Shown: positions 17,124-26,556, counted from the first letter of the stretch. The stretch is 64,000 nucleotides of DNA from Microbacterium sp. (GCF_031180975.1 NZ_JAPSLI010000005.1:224620-288619), one strand, 5' to 3'. Made by a program: numbers and translations. Notes: generated by a model from the sequence alone, not told the origin.

Positions 17124-18309
17124 CTGCGACGACTCGTCCGTCGTGGATGACGGTGCGATCGGATCCACGGTCCATCACTGCGCTCGTGGGGGTCTCGCCG
17201 TCCACGAGCAGCAGATCGGCGCGGTCCCCGACCGAGACGCCGGGATGATCGCCGAGCCCGGCAGGGCGGGCGACGTCGTGCGACATGATGCTCGCACCGC
17301 CCATGGTCGCCACCGCCAGCGCCAGCTCGATGTGGTCGTCGCGGCGGAATCCGTTCGTGAACGACAGCTGCCAGGTGCGGTCGAGCATGTCGCAGTTGCC
17401 GTAGGGGCTCCAGTAGTCGCGCTGCCCGTCCTCACCGAGCCCCACCCGCACACCGGCCTCCAGCAGCTGCACGAGCGACAGCTGGTGCGGTGCCGGTGGC
17501 GCGACGGTCGCCATGGCGATGTCGAGCTCGGCGAACTCCTCGATCAGTCGACGGCTGGTCGCCTCGTTCACAGCGCCGAGGTCGTACGCGTGCGACATCG
17601 TGACCTTGCCCTGCATCCCCAGTGCCCTGGTGCGCTCGATGACGAGCTCGGTGGAGAACACGCCGAGCGCACCCGGCTCGTGCAGATGGATGTCGATCTC
17701 GACCTGGTACTTCTCGGCGAGCCCGAACACGATGTCGAGATGGCGAGCGGGGTCGCGGTCGAGCTGTGACGGGTCGATGCCGCCCATCACGTCGGCACCC
17801 TGCTTGAGCGACTCCTCGAGCCACTCGACCGTGCCCTCCTCGCGCAGGATGCCGGCCTGCGGGAAGGTCATCACCTGCACGTCGGCGTGACCGGCGAACT
17901 TCTCCTTCGCGGCCATCACCGCGTCGAACTTCTCCAGCTTGCAGTCCACGTCGACCTGCGCGTAGGAGCGCACCCGCGTGGTGCCGTTCGCGATCATGCG
18001 CTCGAGGGTGCCGGCCACGCGGGTCGGCAGATCGATCTCGGCGTCGCGCCAGTTCCGGCGGTCGTTCATCATCATCGCCCACACTCCCGGCGCCCCCGTG
18101 TGGGGCCGGAACGGCAGACCGATCCGCGTCGAGTCGAGGTGCACGTGCACATCGCTGAACGAGGGGAGCAGCAGACGCCCGCGGCCGTCGACGTCGTCCG
18201 CGCCGGCGGCGGCGGATGCGTCGTGCGGACGGACCTCGGCGATGCGGCCGTCCTCGACGACGACATCGGACGCACCGGCACCCCAGGGACGGACGTTACG
18301 AATCAGCAT
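17098..18309 (-). CDS. cytosine-deaminase-like amidohydrolase (CodA family)
   Basis: Amidohydrolase-superfamily enzyme of 403 residues. The metal motif HVH is at 55-57 in [11 protein letters not shown], followed by DIHLHEPG (third His), SHAYDLG (fourth His) and [17 protein letters not shown] with the active-site Asp. This is the CodA-type arrangement; the usual HVHLDK has Ser in place of Lys. Substrates of the family include cytosine, isoguanine, creatinine and N-acyl amino compounds, so the reaction is not fixed. The ATG at 18309 follows a GAGAGGA ribosome binding site; a polyproline extension upstream is antisense-like and rejected. It overlaps the end of the OppF gene. Confidence 0.83.
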   Translation of the reverse strand: MLIRNVRPWGAGASDVVVEDGRIAEVRPHDASAAAGADDVDGRGRLLLPSFSDVHVHLDSTRIGLPFRPHTGAPGVWAMMMNDRRNWRDAEIDLPTRVAGTLERMIANGTTRVRSYAQVDVDCKLEKFDAVMAAKEKFAGHADVQVMTFPQAGILREEGTVEWLEESLKQGADVMGGIDPSQLDRDPARHLDIVFGLAEKYQVEIDIHLHEPGALGVFSTELVIERTRALGMQGKVTMSHAYDLGAVNEATSRRLIEEFAELDIAMATVAPPAPHQLSLVQLLEAGVRVGLGEDGQRDYWSPYGNCDMLDRTWQLSFTNGFRRDDHIELALAVATMGGASIMSHDVARPAGLGDHPGVSVGDRADLLLVDGETPTSAVMDRGSDRTVIHDGRVVADGLRVVGV

Positions 18310-19399
18310 GGATCTTCCTCTCGGTGGCGGTGGCGGTGGCGGTGGCGGCGGTGGCGATCGCGGGGGCGCTGCCTGCGGTCGCGGGGACGGCTGCGGTCGG
18401 GGCGGCACGGCCCGCCGCGAACGCGGCCGCCTCGGGGAGATGATGGCACGCCGCGTCGCCGCGCGGGATCTCTTCGATGCACCGGGTCTTCTTCTCGTCG
18501 TCCAGCAGCGCGAACACGGGGCAGCGGGTCCGGAACACGCAGCCGCTGGGCGGGTTGGACGGGTGGGGCAGGTCGCCGCTCAGTCGGATGCGACGGCTGC
18601 GGTCGGCCGTGGGGTCCGGTGCGGGCACCGAGGACAGCAGCGACTGGGTGTACGGATGCCGGGGTTCGCCGAACACGTCCGAGCTCGGTCCGTGCTCCAT
18701 GATGCGCCCCAGGTACATCACGGCGACGTCGTGGGCGAAGTGCTTCACGACGGACAGGTCGTGGGCGATGAACACGTACGAGATGCCGGTGTCGGCCTGG
18801 ATGTCCTGCAGCAGGTTGATGACCTGCGCTTGCACCGAGACGTCCAGCGCCGAGACCGGCTCGTCGCAGATCACGATGTCCGGTTCCAGCGCCAGCGCAC
18901 GGGCGATGCCGACGCGCTGCTTCTGCCCGCCGGAGAACTCGTGCGGGAACCGGTTGTAGTGCTCCGGCCGCAGCCCGACCCGGTCCATCAGAGACTGGAC
19001 CCGGTGCTTCATGCCCTCCTTCGGGGAGATCCCCTGGGCGCGCAGCGGAGCGGCGATGGCCGCCCCCACTGTCTGGCGCGGATTCAGCGACGAGGCCGGG
19101 TTCTGGAACACCATCTGCACGCGTCGACGGAATTCCTGCAGTTCCCGGTTGCGCAGCCCCGCGACATCCCTGCCGTCGAGCAGGATGCGTCCGGAGGTGG
19201 GGGTGAGCAGCCGCATCAGCAGCCGGCCGGTGGTGGACTTCCCGCAGCCGGACTCGCCGACGAGACCGAGCGTCCGGCCGCGCTCGAGGGTGAACGAGAC
19301 GCCGTCGACCGCCTTCACGTGCGACGTGCCGCGCAGGAAGCCCTTGCTGACGGCGAAGTGCTTGGCCAGGTCTTCGACCTGCAGCAGCGGAGTGCTCAT
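18296..19399 (-). CDS. peptide-type ABC transporter ATP-binding protein, OppF/DppF-like
   Basis: ATPase of 367 residues with Walker [10 protein letters not shown] at 48-56, signature [16 protein letters not shown] and Walker B IVICDEP, then the oligopeptide-transporter C-terminal motif with Cys residues ([11 protein letters not shown]). The start ATG at 19399 overlaps the OppD stop (ATGA). After residue 320 the tail is low-complexity Ala/Thr/Pro, ending in repeats encoded by tandem GGTGGC on the plus strand (18323-18346). The tail overlaps the start of the deaminase gene. It is one of two ATPases of the importer. Confidence 0.9.
   Translation of the reverse strand: MSTPLLQVEDLAKHFAVSKGFLRGTSHVKAVDGVSFTLERGRTLGLVGESGCGKSTTGRLLMRLLTPTSGRILLDGRDVAGLRNRELQEFRRRVQMVFQNPASSLNPRQTVGAAIAAPLRAQGISPKEGMKHRVQSLMDRVGLRPEHYNRFPHEFSGGQKQRVGIARALALEPDIVICDEPVSALDVSVQAQVINLLQDIQADTGISYVFIAHDLSVVKHFAHDVAVMYLGRIMEHGPSSDVFGEPRHPYTQSLLSSVPAPDPTADRSRRIRLSGDLPHPSNPPSGCVFRTRCPVFALLDDEKKTRCIEEIPRGDAACHHLPEAAAFAAGRAAPTAAVPATAGSAPAIATAATATATATERKIHADS
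18323..18346. repeat. tandem hexanucleotide repeat (GGTGGC x4)
   Basis: Four perfect copies of GGTGGC at 18323-18346, with a further GGC and GGTGGC to 18355, encode the Ala-Thr tail of the OppF-like protein. Changes in copy number would keep the frame. It sits directly upstream of the ribosome binding site of the deaminase gene. Confidence 0.7.
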
Positions 19400-20406
19400 G
19401 ACACGACCTCCAGGGAAGCGGCGGCCACGGTCTGCGGTGACAGATGGCACCGTGAGCGGTGCGTGCCCGCACCGGTGAGTTCGGGGCGCTCCGTGAAGCA
19501 GCGGTCGTCCGGCACCAGGTGCCGCACAGGACAGCGGTCGGCGAACAGGCATCCGGTCGGCAGGTTCAGCAGAGACGGCGGGAAGCCGGGGATCGGGGTC
19601 AACCGTCCGCTCTCGTCCGCCATCGACGGCATCGACGCGAGCAGTCCCTTGGTGTACGGATGCGCGGTGTCGAAGAAGGCGTCGTGCACGGCGGCCTCCT
19701 CGACGCACTGGCCGCCGTACATCACCACGACGCGCTGGCACACCTCGGCGACCACGCCCAGATCGTGCGTGACGAACACCACGGCGGAGCCGGTCTCGGC
19801 CTGCAACGACGCGATGAGATCCAGGATCTGCGCCTGCACCGTCACGTCCAGCGCCGTGGTCGGCTCGTCGGCGATGAGCAGCTCCGGCTCGCAGATCAGC
19901 GCCATCGCGATCATCGCGCGCTGGCGCATGCCGCCGGAGAACTCGTGCGGGTAGGCGTCGTAGCGCGACACGGGGTCGGGGATGCCGACGCGCTGCAGCA
20001 TGTCGATCGCCTGCGCCTTCGCCGCCTTGGCGCTGACGGCGTTGTGCACGCGGTACGCCTCGGCGATCTGGCGTCCCACCGTGTAGAACGGGTGCATGGC
20101 CGAGAGCGGGTCCTGGAAGATCATTCCGATCCGCTTCCCCCGGTACGGGCGCATCTGGTTCTCGCTGAGCGGCACCAGGTCGACGCCGTCGAAGAGGATC
20201 TGGCCCGAGACCCGAGCGCTGGTTCCCTTGAGCAGGCCCATCAGCGTCTGGCTGGTGACGGTCTTGCCGGAGCCGGACTCGCCGACGATGCCGACGGTCT
20301 CGCCGCGCTGCAGCGTCAGATCCATGCCGTTGACGGCGTGGACCAGGCCGTCGTCAGTGGGGAAGGCGACCCGCAGGTCGCGGATGTCGAGGAACGGGGT
20401 GCCCAT
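19396..20406 (-). CDS. peptide-type ABC transporter ATP-binding protein, OppD/DppD-like
   Basis: ATPase of 336 residues. Walker A GESGSGKT is at 42-49, the signature is [16 protein letters not shown], Walker B is [12 protein letters not shown], and the C-terminal dipeptide/oligopeptide motif [10 protein letters not shown] is present. The ATG at 20406 shares its last base pattern with the OppB stop, a translationally coupled junction. OppD and OppF subunits pair to drive the importer. The order OppC, binding protein, OppB, OppD, OppF is unusual only in that the two permeases are separated by the binding-protein gene. Confidence 0.9.
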   Translation of the reverse strand: MGTPFLDIRDLRVAFPTDDGLVHAVNGMDLTLQRGETVGIVGESGSGKTVTSQTLMGLLKGTSARVSGQILFDGVDLVPLSENQMRPYRGKRIGMIFQDPLSAMHPFYTVGRQIAEAYRVHNAVSAKAAKAQAIDMLQRVGIPDPVSRYDAYPHEFSGGMRQRAMIAMALICEPELLIADEPTTALDVTVQAQILDLIASLQAETGSAVVFVTHDLGVVAEVCQRVVVMYGGQCVEEAAVHDAFFDTAHPYTKGLLASMPSMADESGRLTPIPGFPPSLLNLPTGCLFADRCPVRHLVPDDRCFTERPELTGAGTHRSRCHLSPQTVAAASLEVVS

Positions 20407-21407
20407 CAGCGGACCCTCACTCTCGGATCGATGCTTGCGTACACGACGTCGACGATGACGTTCGCGGTGATGATGAAGAAGGCGGCCAGCATCGTGATCG
20501 CCATGGTGACCGGCAGGTCCCCCGAAGTCGCCGCGCGCACGGCGGTGAAGCCCAGGCCCGGGACCGAGAAGATCTGCTCGGTGAGCACCGCGCCGCCGAG
20601 GAGCGCGCCGATGTCGAGGCCGAGCATCGTGATGATCGGGGTGATCCCGGCGCGCACGCCATGCCGGAAGGTGATCTCGCGTCGACCGAGCCCCTTCGCG
20701 CGCGCCGTGCGCATGAAGTCCTCTCCGAACGTCTCGATCATGTTGTTGCGGGTGATGCGGATGTACTGCGCGCTGAACAGGATCGCCAGCGCGATCCACG
20801 GCAGCAAGTAGTTCATCGTCCAGGCGCCTGGTCCGGCGGGACCGAACGGGGTGGCGATCTGGTTGCTTGTGAACGGCAGCCAGTGCAGTGTGCTGACGAA
20901 GACGAGCAGCAGGATGAGGCCGGTGACCGGCACCGGGAGGGAGACGCCGACGGAGGCGGCACCGACGATCAGCTTGTCGGTCGTGCGGCCCTTGCGCAGC
21001 GCGGCGAGCAGGCCCAGCCCGACTCCGGCGACCGTCCACAGCACCACGGCGCCGACGGAGATGGAGATCGTGTAGGGGAGTGCGCGAGCGATCACGTCGG
21101 CGACGTTCTCGTTGGTCTGGAAGGACTTGCCCAGGCACGGCCAGGAGCACAGCTGCTCCGAGCCGGGGGCGCCGATCATGCGGTCGGCGAAGAACCCGGA
21201 CAGGTACGCGATGTACTGCTCGAAGAACGGCTTGTCCATGCCGAGCGCGACGCGCGCCTCGGCGATGCGCTCCGGGGTGCATTCCTGACCGCACGCCGCG
21301 GCGGCGGGGTCTGCGGGGCCGACCTGGAAGAGCGCGAACGTGACGAAGCTCACGACCAGGAGCAGGACGATCAGCGCGACCGCCCGTCGTACGAGGAATC
21401 TGAACAT
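20406..21407 (-). CDS. peptide-type ABC transporter permease, OppB/DppB-like
   Basis: Membrane subunit of 333 residues with a short N-terminal helix (MFRFLVRRAVALIVLLLVVS), a large extracellular loop at about 35-105 containing four Cys (ACGQEC, LCSWPC), and five further helices. The EAA loop reads RTARAKGLGRREITFRHGVR. The extracellular loop with its paired cysteines could form disulfides. It is downstream of a strong stem-loop that separates it from the binding-protein gene. Confidence 0.88.
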   Translation of the reverse strand: MFRFLVRRAVALIVLLLVVSFVTFALFQVGPADPAAAACGQECTPERIAEARVALGMDKPFFEQYIAYLSGFFADRMIGAPGSEQLCSWPCLGKSFQTNENVADVIARALPYTISISVGAVVLWTVAGVGLGLLAALRKGRTTDKLIVGAASVGVSLPVPVTGLILLLVFVSTLHWLPFTSNQIATPFGPAGPGAWTMNYLLPWIALAILFSAQYIRITRNNMIETFGEDFMRTARAKGLGRREITFRHGVRAGITPIITMLGLDIGALLGGAVLTEQIFSVPGLGFTAVRAATSGDLPVTMAITMLAAFFIITANVIVDVVYASIDPRVRVR

Positions 21408-21419
21408 TGCTGTCCCGTG

Positions 21420-21447
21420 CGGGGGCCGGCCGGTCGGCCGGCCCCCG
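21420..21447 (-). terminator. intercistronic stem-loop between binding-protein and OppB genes
   Basis: A 13-bp perfect inverted repeat, CGGGGGCCGGCCG (21420-21432) with its complement (21435-21447). Like the hairpin at 9534, it lies directly 3' of a binding-protein gene in an importer operon, where it can stabilise or partly terminate the mRNA. Confidence 0.6.
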
Positions 21448-21472
21448 CCCTTTCAGATGCTGGCTCGGGTCG

Positions 21473-23194
21473 TCACTTCGCGACGCCGATGATGGACAGA
21501 TCGATGCTTCCGAAGAAGTAGCCCACTTGGGCGTTGCGGATCTTCGATCCGACGACGCTGTTGGTGAACGTGCGGATCAGCGGCACGATCGGGTACTGCT
21601 CGGTGGCCTTGTTGTACAGCTCGGTCCACTTGGTGTTGAGCTCCTCCGAGGTGCCGTTGGTGTCGCGCAGCTGGTACATCGCCGCGGAGATCTCCTCGTC
21701 GTGGAACCGCGGGATGTTGCTGAAGCCGTACGTGGTGCCGTCCAGGCTCGGGCCGAGGTTCGGGTCCACCGTGGTGCGGGTGGATCCGGACGCGGCGCCA
21801 CCGCACCAGCCGGAGCGGGCGATGTCCGGCATCTGGTCGCCGGCGAGGGTCGTGTAGTAGTTCGGCGCCGGGATGGCGACCATCTGCAGATCGATGCCGA
21901 GCTCCTTGAAGTTTTGCTGCAGCACCGTGCCGAGGTTCTTGTAGCGCTCGGCGGAGTTGGCGTAGCCGTAGGTGAGGGTCGCGGGGACCTCCTTGCCCTC
22001 GAGCAGCTTCTTCGCCTCCTCGAGCTTCGGCTTGCCCTTCGGATCCAGGTCGATCGTCGGCTCGATCCAGCCGACCTGCTGGTCGTTCAGGTACGAGTTG
22101 GTCAGCTTGCCGAACCGCTGGCCGCCGTACTGCACCTGGATGGAGGAGCGGTCGATGGCCAGGGCAAGGGCGTGACGGACGTCGGGGTCGGTGATGGTCT
22201 CGGTGTTGAAGTTCAGCACGTCGGTGCAGCCCAGCAGGCCCGAAGCCGTGCGCGAGGCGATCGCCGCGTCGGCGAGCCGTGACGCGTCGGACGCCTGCAG
22301 GGCGCCGTTGGCGTCGAGCGTGATCGCGGTCGGGTCGGCGTCCGACAGCAGCTGCTGGCTGATGGTCGCCTGCGCGGTCGACAGCGAGAACGTGAACGTG
22401 TCGGGCAACGCGGTGCGGTTCTCGTCAGTGGCCGGGTCCCAGTGCGGGTTGCGGACGAGCTTGAGCTCGCGGCCGCGCTCGTACGACTCGATCATGTACG
22501 GGCCGGACGAGATCGGGTGGTTCGTGTAGTCCAGCTTGGTGTCCTTCGCCCGCGGGACCGGGGCGCTGTTGGACCGCGATGCGAGGGCGGGGAAGTCCGG
22601 GTACGGCTGCTTGAGGTGGAAGACGATCGTCTTCTCGTCCGGTGCCTCCACGGCGGCGAGGTCGCCGTCGGTGTACGGGCCCTTGTAGGTGTCGGCGTCC
22701 AGGACCGCGTTCAGCTCCTGCGGGGCCTGGGTGTATACATCGCGGGCGAAGGTGCGCTCGATGCCGTACTTGATGTCAGCCGCGACGATGGGCGTGCCGT
22801 CCTCGTACTTGAGTCCGTCCTTCAGCGTGTACGTCCAGGTCAGGCCGTCCTCGGACACCTTGCCGGTGTCGGTGGCCAGGTCAGGGACGATCTCGGGCGG
22901 CTGACCGGCGGTCTCCTTCGCCATCGTCAGGGTGCGGTAGTACAGCTGGCCGACGTTGGCGGTCTGCACGTAGTTGCTGTTGCCGGGGTCGAGCGTCTGG
23001 AAGTCGCTCGACATGAGCACGTTGACGTTCCCGCCCTTCTCGGTGAATCCGGGCTGGACCACCTTCGCGGCGTACGGGTCGTTCTGACCGCCCTGGCCGG
23101 TGCCGGGCGGGTTCTGCGCGCCGGTGCTGCACCCGGTGACGACCAGGACGCACGCCAGTGCGGCGGCGGCGAGCAGATGACTGCGGTGTCTCAT
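21473..23194 (-). CDS. ABC transporter substrate-binding lipoprotein, peptide/nickel (SBP_bac_5) type
   Basis: Cluster C binding protein of 573 residues, exported and lipidated at Cys22 (lipobox VVTGC). The mature protein has the long two-lobed layout of DppA/OppA: GGNVNVLMSSDFQTLDPGNSNYV, then TWTYTLKDGLKYEDGTPIVAADIKYGIERTFA (the family signature region), and RHALALAIDRSSIQ. The family binds peptides, nickel complexes, heme, opines and other solutes, so the link with two deaminase-like enzymes may be a better clue than the family name. Normal length. Confidence 0.9.
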   Translation of the reverse strand: MRHRSHLLAAAALACVLVVTGCSTGAQNPPGTGQGGQNDPYAAKVVQPGFTEKGGNVNVLMSSDFQTLDPGNSNYVQTANVGQLYYRTLTMAKETAGQPPEIVPDLATDTGKVSEDGLTWTYTLKDGLKYEDGTPIVAADIKYGIERTFARDVYTQAPQELNAVLDADTYKGPYTDGDLAAVEAPDEKTIVFHLKQPYPDFPALASRSNSAPVPRAKDTKLDYTNHPISSGPYMIESYERGRELKLVRNPHWDPATDENRTALPDTFTFSLSTAQATISQQLLSDADPTAITLDANGALQASDASRLADAAIASRTASGLLGCTDVLNFNTETITDPDVRHALALAIDRSSIQVQYGGQRFGKLTNSYLNDQQVGWIEPTIDLDPKGKPKLEEAKKLLEGKEVPATLTYGYANSAERYKNLGTVLQQNFKELGIDLQMVAIPAPNYYTTLAGDQMPDIARSGWCGGAASGSTRTTVDPNLGPSLDGTTYGFSNIPRFHDEEISAAMYQLRDTNGTSEELNTKWTELYNKATEQYPIVPLIRTFTNSVVGSKIRNAQVGYFFGSIDLSIIGVAK

Positions 23195-23239
23195 GACTCG
23201 GTTTCTCTTTCGGTGAGGGATGGGGGATGGGAGGAAGGG

Positions 23240-24250
23240 TCAGTGCCGGGAGGCCTTCGGGTCGAGCGCGTCCCGGACGGCGTCGCCGAGCAGGTTGAAG
23301 GCGAGCACCGTGACGATGAGGGCGACACCCGGCACCATGAGGAACCAGGGATCGCTGAGGTACCAGTTGCCGGCCTGCGCGGCGTTCAGCATCTGCCCCC
23401 AGGAGGGGGTCGGGTCCTTGACGCCGACGCCCAGGAACGACAGCGCCGCCTCGGCCGAGATGTTGGCGGGGATCAGCATGGTGCCGTACACGAGGACGAC
23501 GCCGAGCACGTTCGGGATCACCTGCGTGAAGATGATCGTGCGGTGCGACGCGCCGTAGCTGCGGGCCGCCTCGATGTACTCCTGCTCGCGGATGCTGAGC
23601 ACCTGCCCGCGGACGACGCGGGCGAGGTAGGCCCAGCCGAAGAATCCGAGGATCAGCACCAGAGACGCGATCGGCACGAAGCTGCCCTGCCCGAACGGGG
23701 TGTCCCGGAGCCGCGACTGCAGGATCGGCGTCAGCGACAGCACGAGAAGCAGGTGCGGGAAGGCGAGGAAGAGATCAATGAGCCGGCTGATCACCATGTC
23801 GACCTTGCCGCCGAAGTAGCCGGCGGCGGCACCGAGCACGGTGCCCAGCACGACGGAGACCAGTGTGGACAGCAGGGCGATCAGCAGGGACACCTGCGCG
23901 CCGTAGGCGAGCCGGGCGAACAGATCGCGTCCCAGACCGGGCTCGACGCCCAGCCAATGCTCCGCGGACGGATACATGTACTCCGGCAGCGGCAGCCCCG
24001 GGGTCATGAAGTTGTCCAGCACCTCGGGACCGGTGCGGGTGGTGTAGGGGTCCTGTCCCTCGATCGCCACCAGCACAGGGGCGAGCAGCGCGAACAGCAC
24101 GATGGCCACCACCACGCCGAACGAGACGAGCGCAACAGGGCTCCTGCGGATGCGCAGCCAGGCGGTTCCGAGCAGCGAGCGGCCCGTCGCGATGCGCGGG
24201 GAGGCGGTGAGCACCTCGGTCTTGGGTGCCTGCACAGGTGTAGCCGTCAC
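23240..24250 (-). CDS. peptide-type ABC transporter permease, OppC/DppC-like
   Basis: Membrane subunit of 336 residues and first gene of the leftward operon. One N-terminal helix near 35-58 is followed by an extracellular loop (about 60-120) and five helices. The EAA loop reads YIEAARSYGASHRTIIFTQV and the protein ends DAVRDALDPKASRH, the usual OppC ending. The start is GTG at 24250, placed 6 nt after a GAGGAAGATC ribosome binding site and giving the cytoplasmic N-terminus VTATPVQAPKTEV. Two palindromes lie in the divergent control region upstream. Confidence 0.88.
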   Translation of the reverse strand: MTATPVQAPKTEVLTASPRIATGRSLLGTAWLRIRRSPVALVSFGVVVAIVLFALLAPVLVAIEGQDPYTTRTGPEVLDNFMTPGLPLPEYMYPSAEHWLGVEPGLGRDLFARLAYGAQVSLLIALLSTLVSVVLGTVLGAAAGYFGGKVDMVISRLIDLFLAFPHLLLVLSLTPILQSRLRDTPFGQGSFVPIASLVLILGFFGWAYLARVVRGQVLSIREQEYIEAARSYGASHRTIIFTQVIPNVLGVVLVYGTMLIPANISAEAALSFLGVGVKDPTPSWGQMLNAAQAGNWYLSDPWFLMVPGVALIVTVLAFNLLGDAVRDALDPKASRH

Positions 24251-24401
24251 GATCTTCCTCGATTGTTCCGGGTCAGGGATTCCAGAATTGTATACCAGCA
24301 CAGCATGAGCACAAGTGCGGAATGAGAGTTTTCGCGCAATCGCTTGCCCGATGGTGAGGCGATGGATAAGTTTTGGATACCAAACAGCAGAAAGGGCCGC
24401 C
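24251..24401. promoter_or_regulatory. divergent control region with two GntR-type palindromes
   Basis: The 151 bp between the OppC-like gene and the second amidohydrolase gene hold TTGTATACCA (24288-24297, core GTATAC) and TTTGG-ATA-CCAAA (24372-24384). Both resemble FadR-subfamily operators, which are short palindromes with a GT/AC-type centre. One lies near each divergent start. The GntR gene at 25885 is the obvious candidate to bind them. Confidence 0.5.
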
Positions 24402-25880
24402 GTGCGCACTCTCATCACCGCCGACCACGTCCTCGCCTTCGACGGCGTGTCGCACACCGAGCTGCGCGACGGCGCGGTGGTCGTGGAGGACGAGCGGATC
24501 GCGTTCGTGGGCAGCAGGGCGGCATGCCCGCGTGACGTCGACGACCGGATCGACCTCGGCGAGAGCCTGCTCATGCCGGGCCTGATCGATCTGGATGCGC
24601 TCACCGACATCGACCACCTGATCCTGGACTCGTGGGGCGACGTCCCACACGGCAGGCGGCTGCAGTGGTCCAGCGACTGGTTCGACCGGCGCCGCCACGT
24701 GTTCACCGCGGAGGAGCGCCGCCGCATCCGCGAGATCGCCCTGGTGCAGCTGGCGTTGCACGGCATCACCAGCTACATGCCGATCGCCTCGGAAGTGCAC
24801 TCGGCGTGGGCGGAGGAGGCCGACGACTTCTTCGCCATGGCGGAGTACTCACGAGGACTGGGGCTGCGAGGTTTCCTCGGGCCGTCCTACCGCTCCGGGG
24901 TGAACGTCGTGACGACGGAGGGCCAGCGCACGGTCCGCTTCGACGAACCCGAGGGTGAGGCGGGGCTGGCCGACGCGCTGCGCTTCTTCGACGAGGTGCT
25001 CTCCTGGGCGGATCCGCTGCTGACGCCGGTACTGCTGCCGTGCCGCATCGAGACGCTCACGCCGGAGCTGCTCGCCGCGACCGCGGCCGCGGCCGCCGAG
25101 CGGGGTGCGCTCGTGCGGCTGCACGCGCTGCAGTCCGCGTTCGAGCGCGACTGGATCGTCCGTGCGCACGGACGCACACCGCTGGAGCTCATCGAGGCGC
25201 AGGGCCTGCTGAACGACCGGCTGATCATCCCGCACGGGGTCTTCCTCGACGTGAACCCGCAGGTGCACGGCGAGGACCGGGGCGACCTGGATCGGCTGGT
25301 CTCGGCCGGGGTGTCGATCGTGCATTGCCCGCTCACCAACGCCCGTTACGGCTCGGAACTGGAGACGTTCGCGCGGTACCGCGACGCTGGTCTGACCATC
25401 GCGCTGGGAACCGACTCGTTCCCGCCAGACCTGATCCGCGGCATCGACACCGGTGTGTCGGTCGCGAAGGTGCAGAACCGGGACCTCTCGAAGGGCGATC
25501 TCGCCCGGTACGTCGAGGCTGCCACCCTGGGCGGGGCCGCGGCGCTGCACCGCCCGGATCTCGGCCGCATCGCCGTCGGGGCTGCGGGCGACCTGACGGC
25601 CTTCCGCCTCGACGACGTGCGGCTGGGACCGATCGAGGACCCGCTGCGGAACCTCGTCCTGGCCGGCTCCGCGCGCGACGTGCGGATGACGATGGTCGCC
25701 GGCCGCGTCGTCGTGCGCGACGGCATCCTCCCCGGTGTGGACCTCGAGGAGGTGCGACGGGACTCGCAGCGGCTGTTCGCGAAGATGCGCGCGGCGTACG
25801 CGGAGCGCGACCATCGCGCCGGGGAGGGCGGTGAGCTGTTCCCGCCGGTGTTCCCGCTATCCTCGTCCGAAGCGGAGTGA
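24402..25880 (+). CDS. amidohydrolase-superfamily protein, ATZ/TRZ-like, without the usual first HxH
   Basis: Protein of 492 residues with the imidazolonepropionase/ATZ-TRZ layout: a beta-sandwich start LITADHVLAFDGV, PGLIDLDALTDIDHLILDSW where most relatives have PGxxxxHxH, then RLHALQSAFERDW (third His), IIPHGVFLD (fourth His), HCPLTNARYGS and GTDSFPPDLI (Asp). The later metal ligands are kept, the first pair appears replaced by Asp/His. It probably deaminates or dechlorinates a ring or hydrolyses an amide in the cytosol. GTG at 24402 is chosen because it matches the conserved N-terminus; the next gene begins 4 bp after its stop. Confidence 0.8.
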   Translation: MRTLITADHVLAFDGVSHTELRDGAVVVEDERIAFVGSRAACPRDVDDRIDLGESLLMPGLIDLDALTDIDHLILDSWGDVPHGRRLQWSSDWFDRRRHVFTAEERRRIREIALVQLALHGITSYMPIASEVHSAWAEEADDFFAMAEYSRGLGLRGFLGPSYRSGVNVVTTEGQRTVRFDEPEGEAGLADALRFFDEVLSWADPLLTPVLLPCRIETLTPELLAATAAAAAERGALVRLHALQSAFERDWIVRAHGRTPLELIEAQGLLNDRLIIPHGVFLDVNPQVHGEDRGDLDRLVSAGVSIVHCPLTNARYGSELETFARYRDAGLTIALGTDSFPPDLIRGIDTGVSVAKVQNRDLSKGDLARYVEAATLGGAAALHRPDLGRIAVGAAGDLTAFRLDDVRLGPIEDPLRNLVLAGSARDVRMTMVAGRVVVRDGILPGVDLEEVRRDSQRLFAKMRAAYAERDHRAGEGGELFPPVFPLSSSEAE

Positions 25881-25884
25881 GGGG

Positions 25885-26556
25885 ATGTCTGGGGTGGCGA
25901 CGGCGCGCGCGAAGGAGGACCGGACCGCATTGGCGGACCGCGTCTACGACGATCTGCTGAGGGCGATCGTCACGGGGGAGCTGAGCCCCGGGGCGTGGCT
26001 CAAAGAGCGCGAGCTGTCGGAGCGCTTCGACGTCTCCCGCATCCCGGTGCGGCAGGCCCTGCAGCGTCTCGAATCCGAGGGGTTCGTCGTGACGACCCCG
26101 AACCGCGGAGCGAAGGTGACGCCGGTCACCCGCGCCGACATCGAGGACCTGTTCGACGCCCGGCTGTGCATCGAGCCGTTCGCGGTGCGCCGCGCCGCCG
26201 AACGCGTGCGCGACGGCGAACCCAGCGACCGGCTGCGCGAGGTGCTGGATCAGGCGCTGCATCCCCGCGAGCACGCGGAGCTCGGAGCGGCCAACCTGCG
26301 CTTCCACGTCGAGATGGTCCGGCTCTCCGGCAACAGCCTGCTGCTGCGCAGCCTGACGCCGATGATCGGCCGGATGGAGTGGATCTTCCGTCTCACGCAG
26401 AGCGCGCTCGAGCGTGAGCACGCGATGGAGCACCAGCAGCTGTTCGACTCGATCGCCGCTGGGCGGCCGGAGTTGGCCGCCGCGCAGGCCTTCGCTCACA
26501 TCGAGTTGGCGCGTGAGCCGCTGATCGCCGCGCTCGCCGACATCCTGGAGTGGTGA
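25885..26556 (+). CDS. GntR-family (FadR/FCD) transcriptional regulator
   Basis: Regulator of 223 residues. Winged helix at about 12-78 (SERFDVSRIPVRQALQRLESEGFV), FCD ligand domain at about 85-215 with the metal-type His residues in FHVEMVRLSGN and MEHQQLFDSI. The ATG at 25885 is 4 bp after the amidohydrolase stop, so they form one transcript. It is the likely local regulator of the divergent importer operon and of its own operon through the palindromes at 24288 and 24372. Its stop codon abuts, with no spacer, the stop of the convergent acyltransferase gene. Confidence 0.86.
   Translation: MSGVATARAKEDRTALADRVYDDLLRAIVTGELSPGAWLKERELSERFDVSRIPVRQALQRLESEGFVVTTPNRGAKVTPVTRADIEDLFDARLCIEPFAVRRAAERVRDGEPSDRLREVLDQALHPREHAELGAANLRFHVEMVRLSGNSLLLRSLTPMIGRMEWIFRLTQSALEREHAMEHQQLFDSIAAGRPELAAAQAFAHIELAREPLIAALADILEW

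Noticed and set aside
18323..18355. CRISPR-like or microsatellite array
   Set aside because: The repeat unit is only 6 bp with no spacers, and it lies inside a gene. No direct repeats with spacers were seen anywhere.
18310..18408. A polyproline N-terminal extension for the deaminase
   Set aside because: The prolines come from the antisense reading of the GGTGGC repeat at the end of the OppF gene. The ATG at 18309 has a clear ribosome binding site and matches the CodA N-terminus.
19400..19741. N-terminal extension of the OppF-like ATPase
   Set aside because: It overlaps the OppD coding region in another frame, lacks the conserved start, and the ATG at 19399 forms the normal ATGA overlap.
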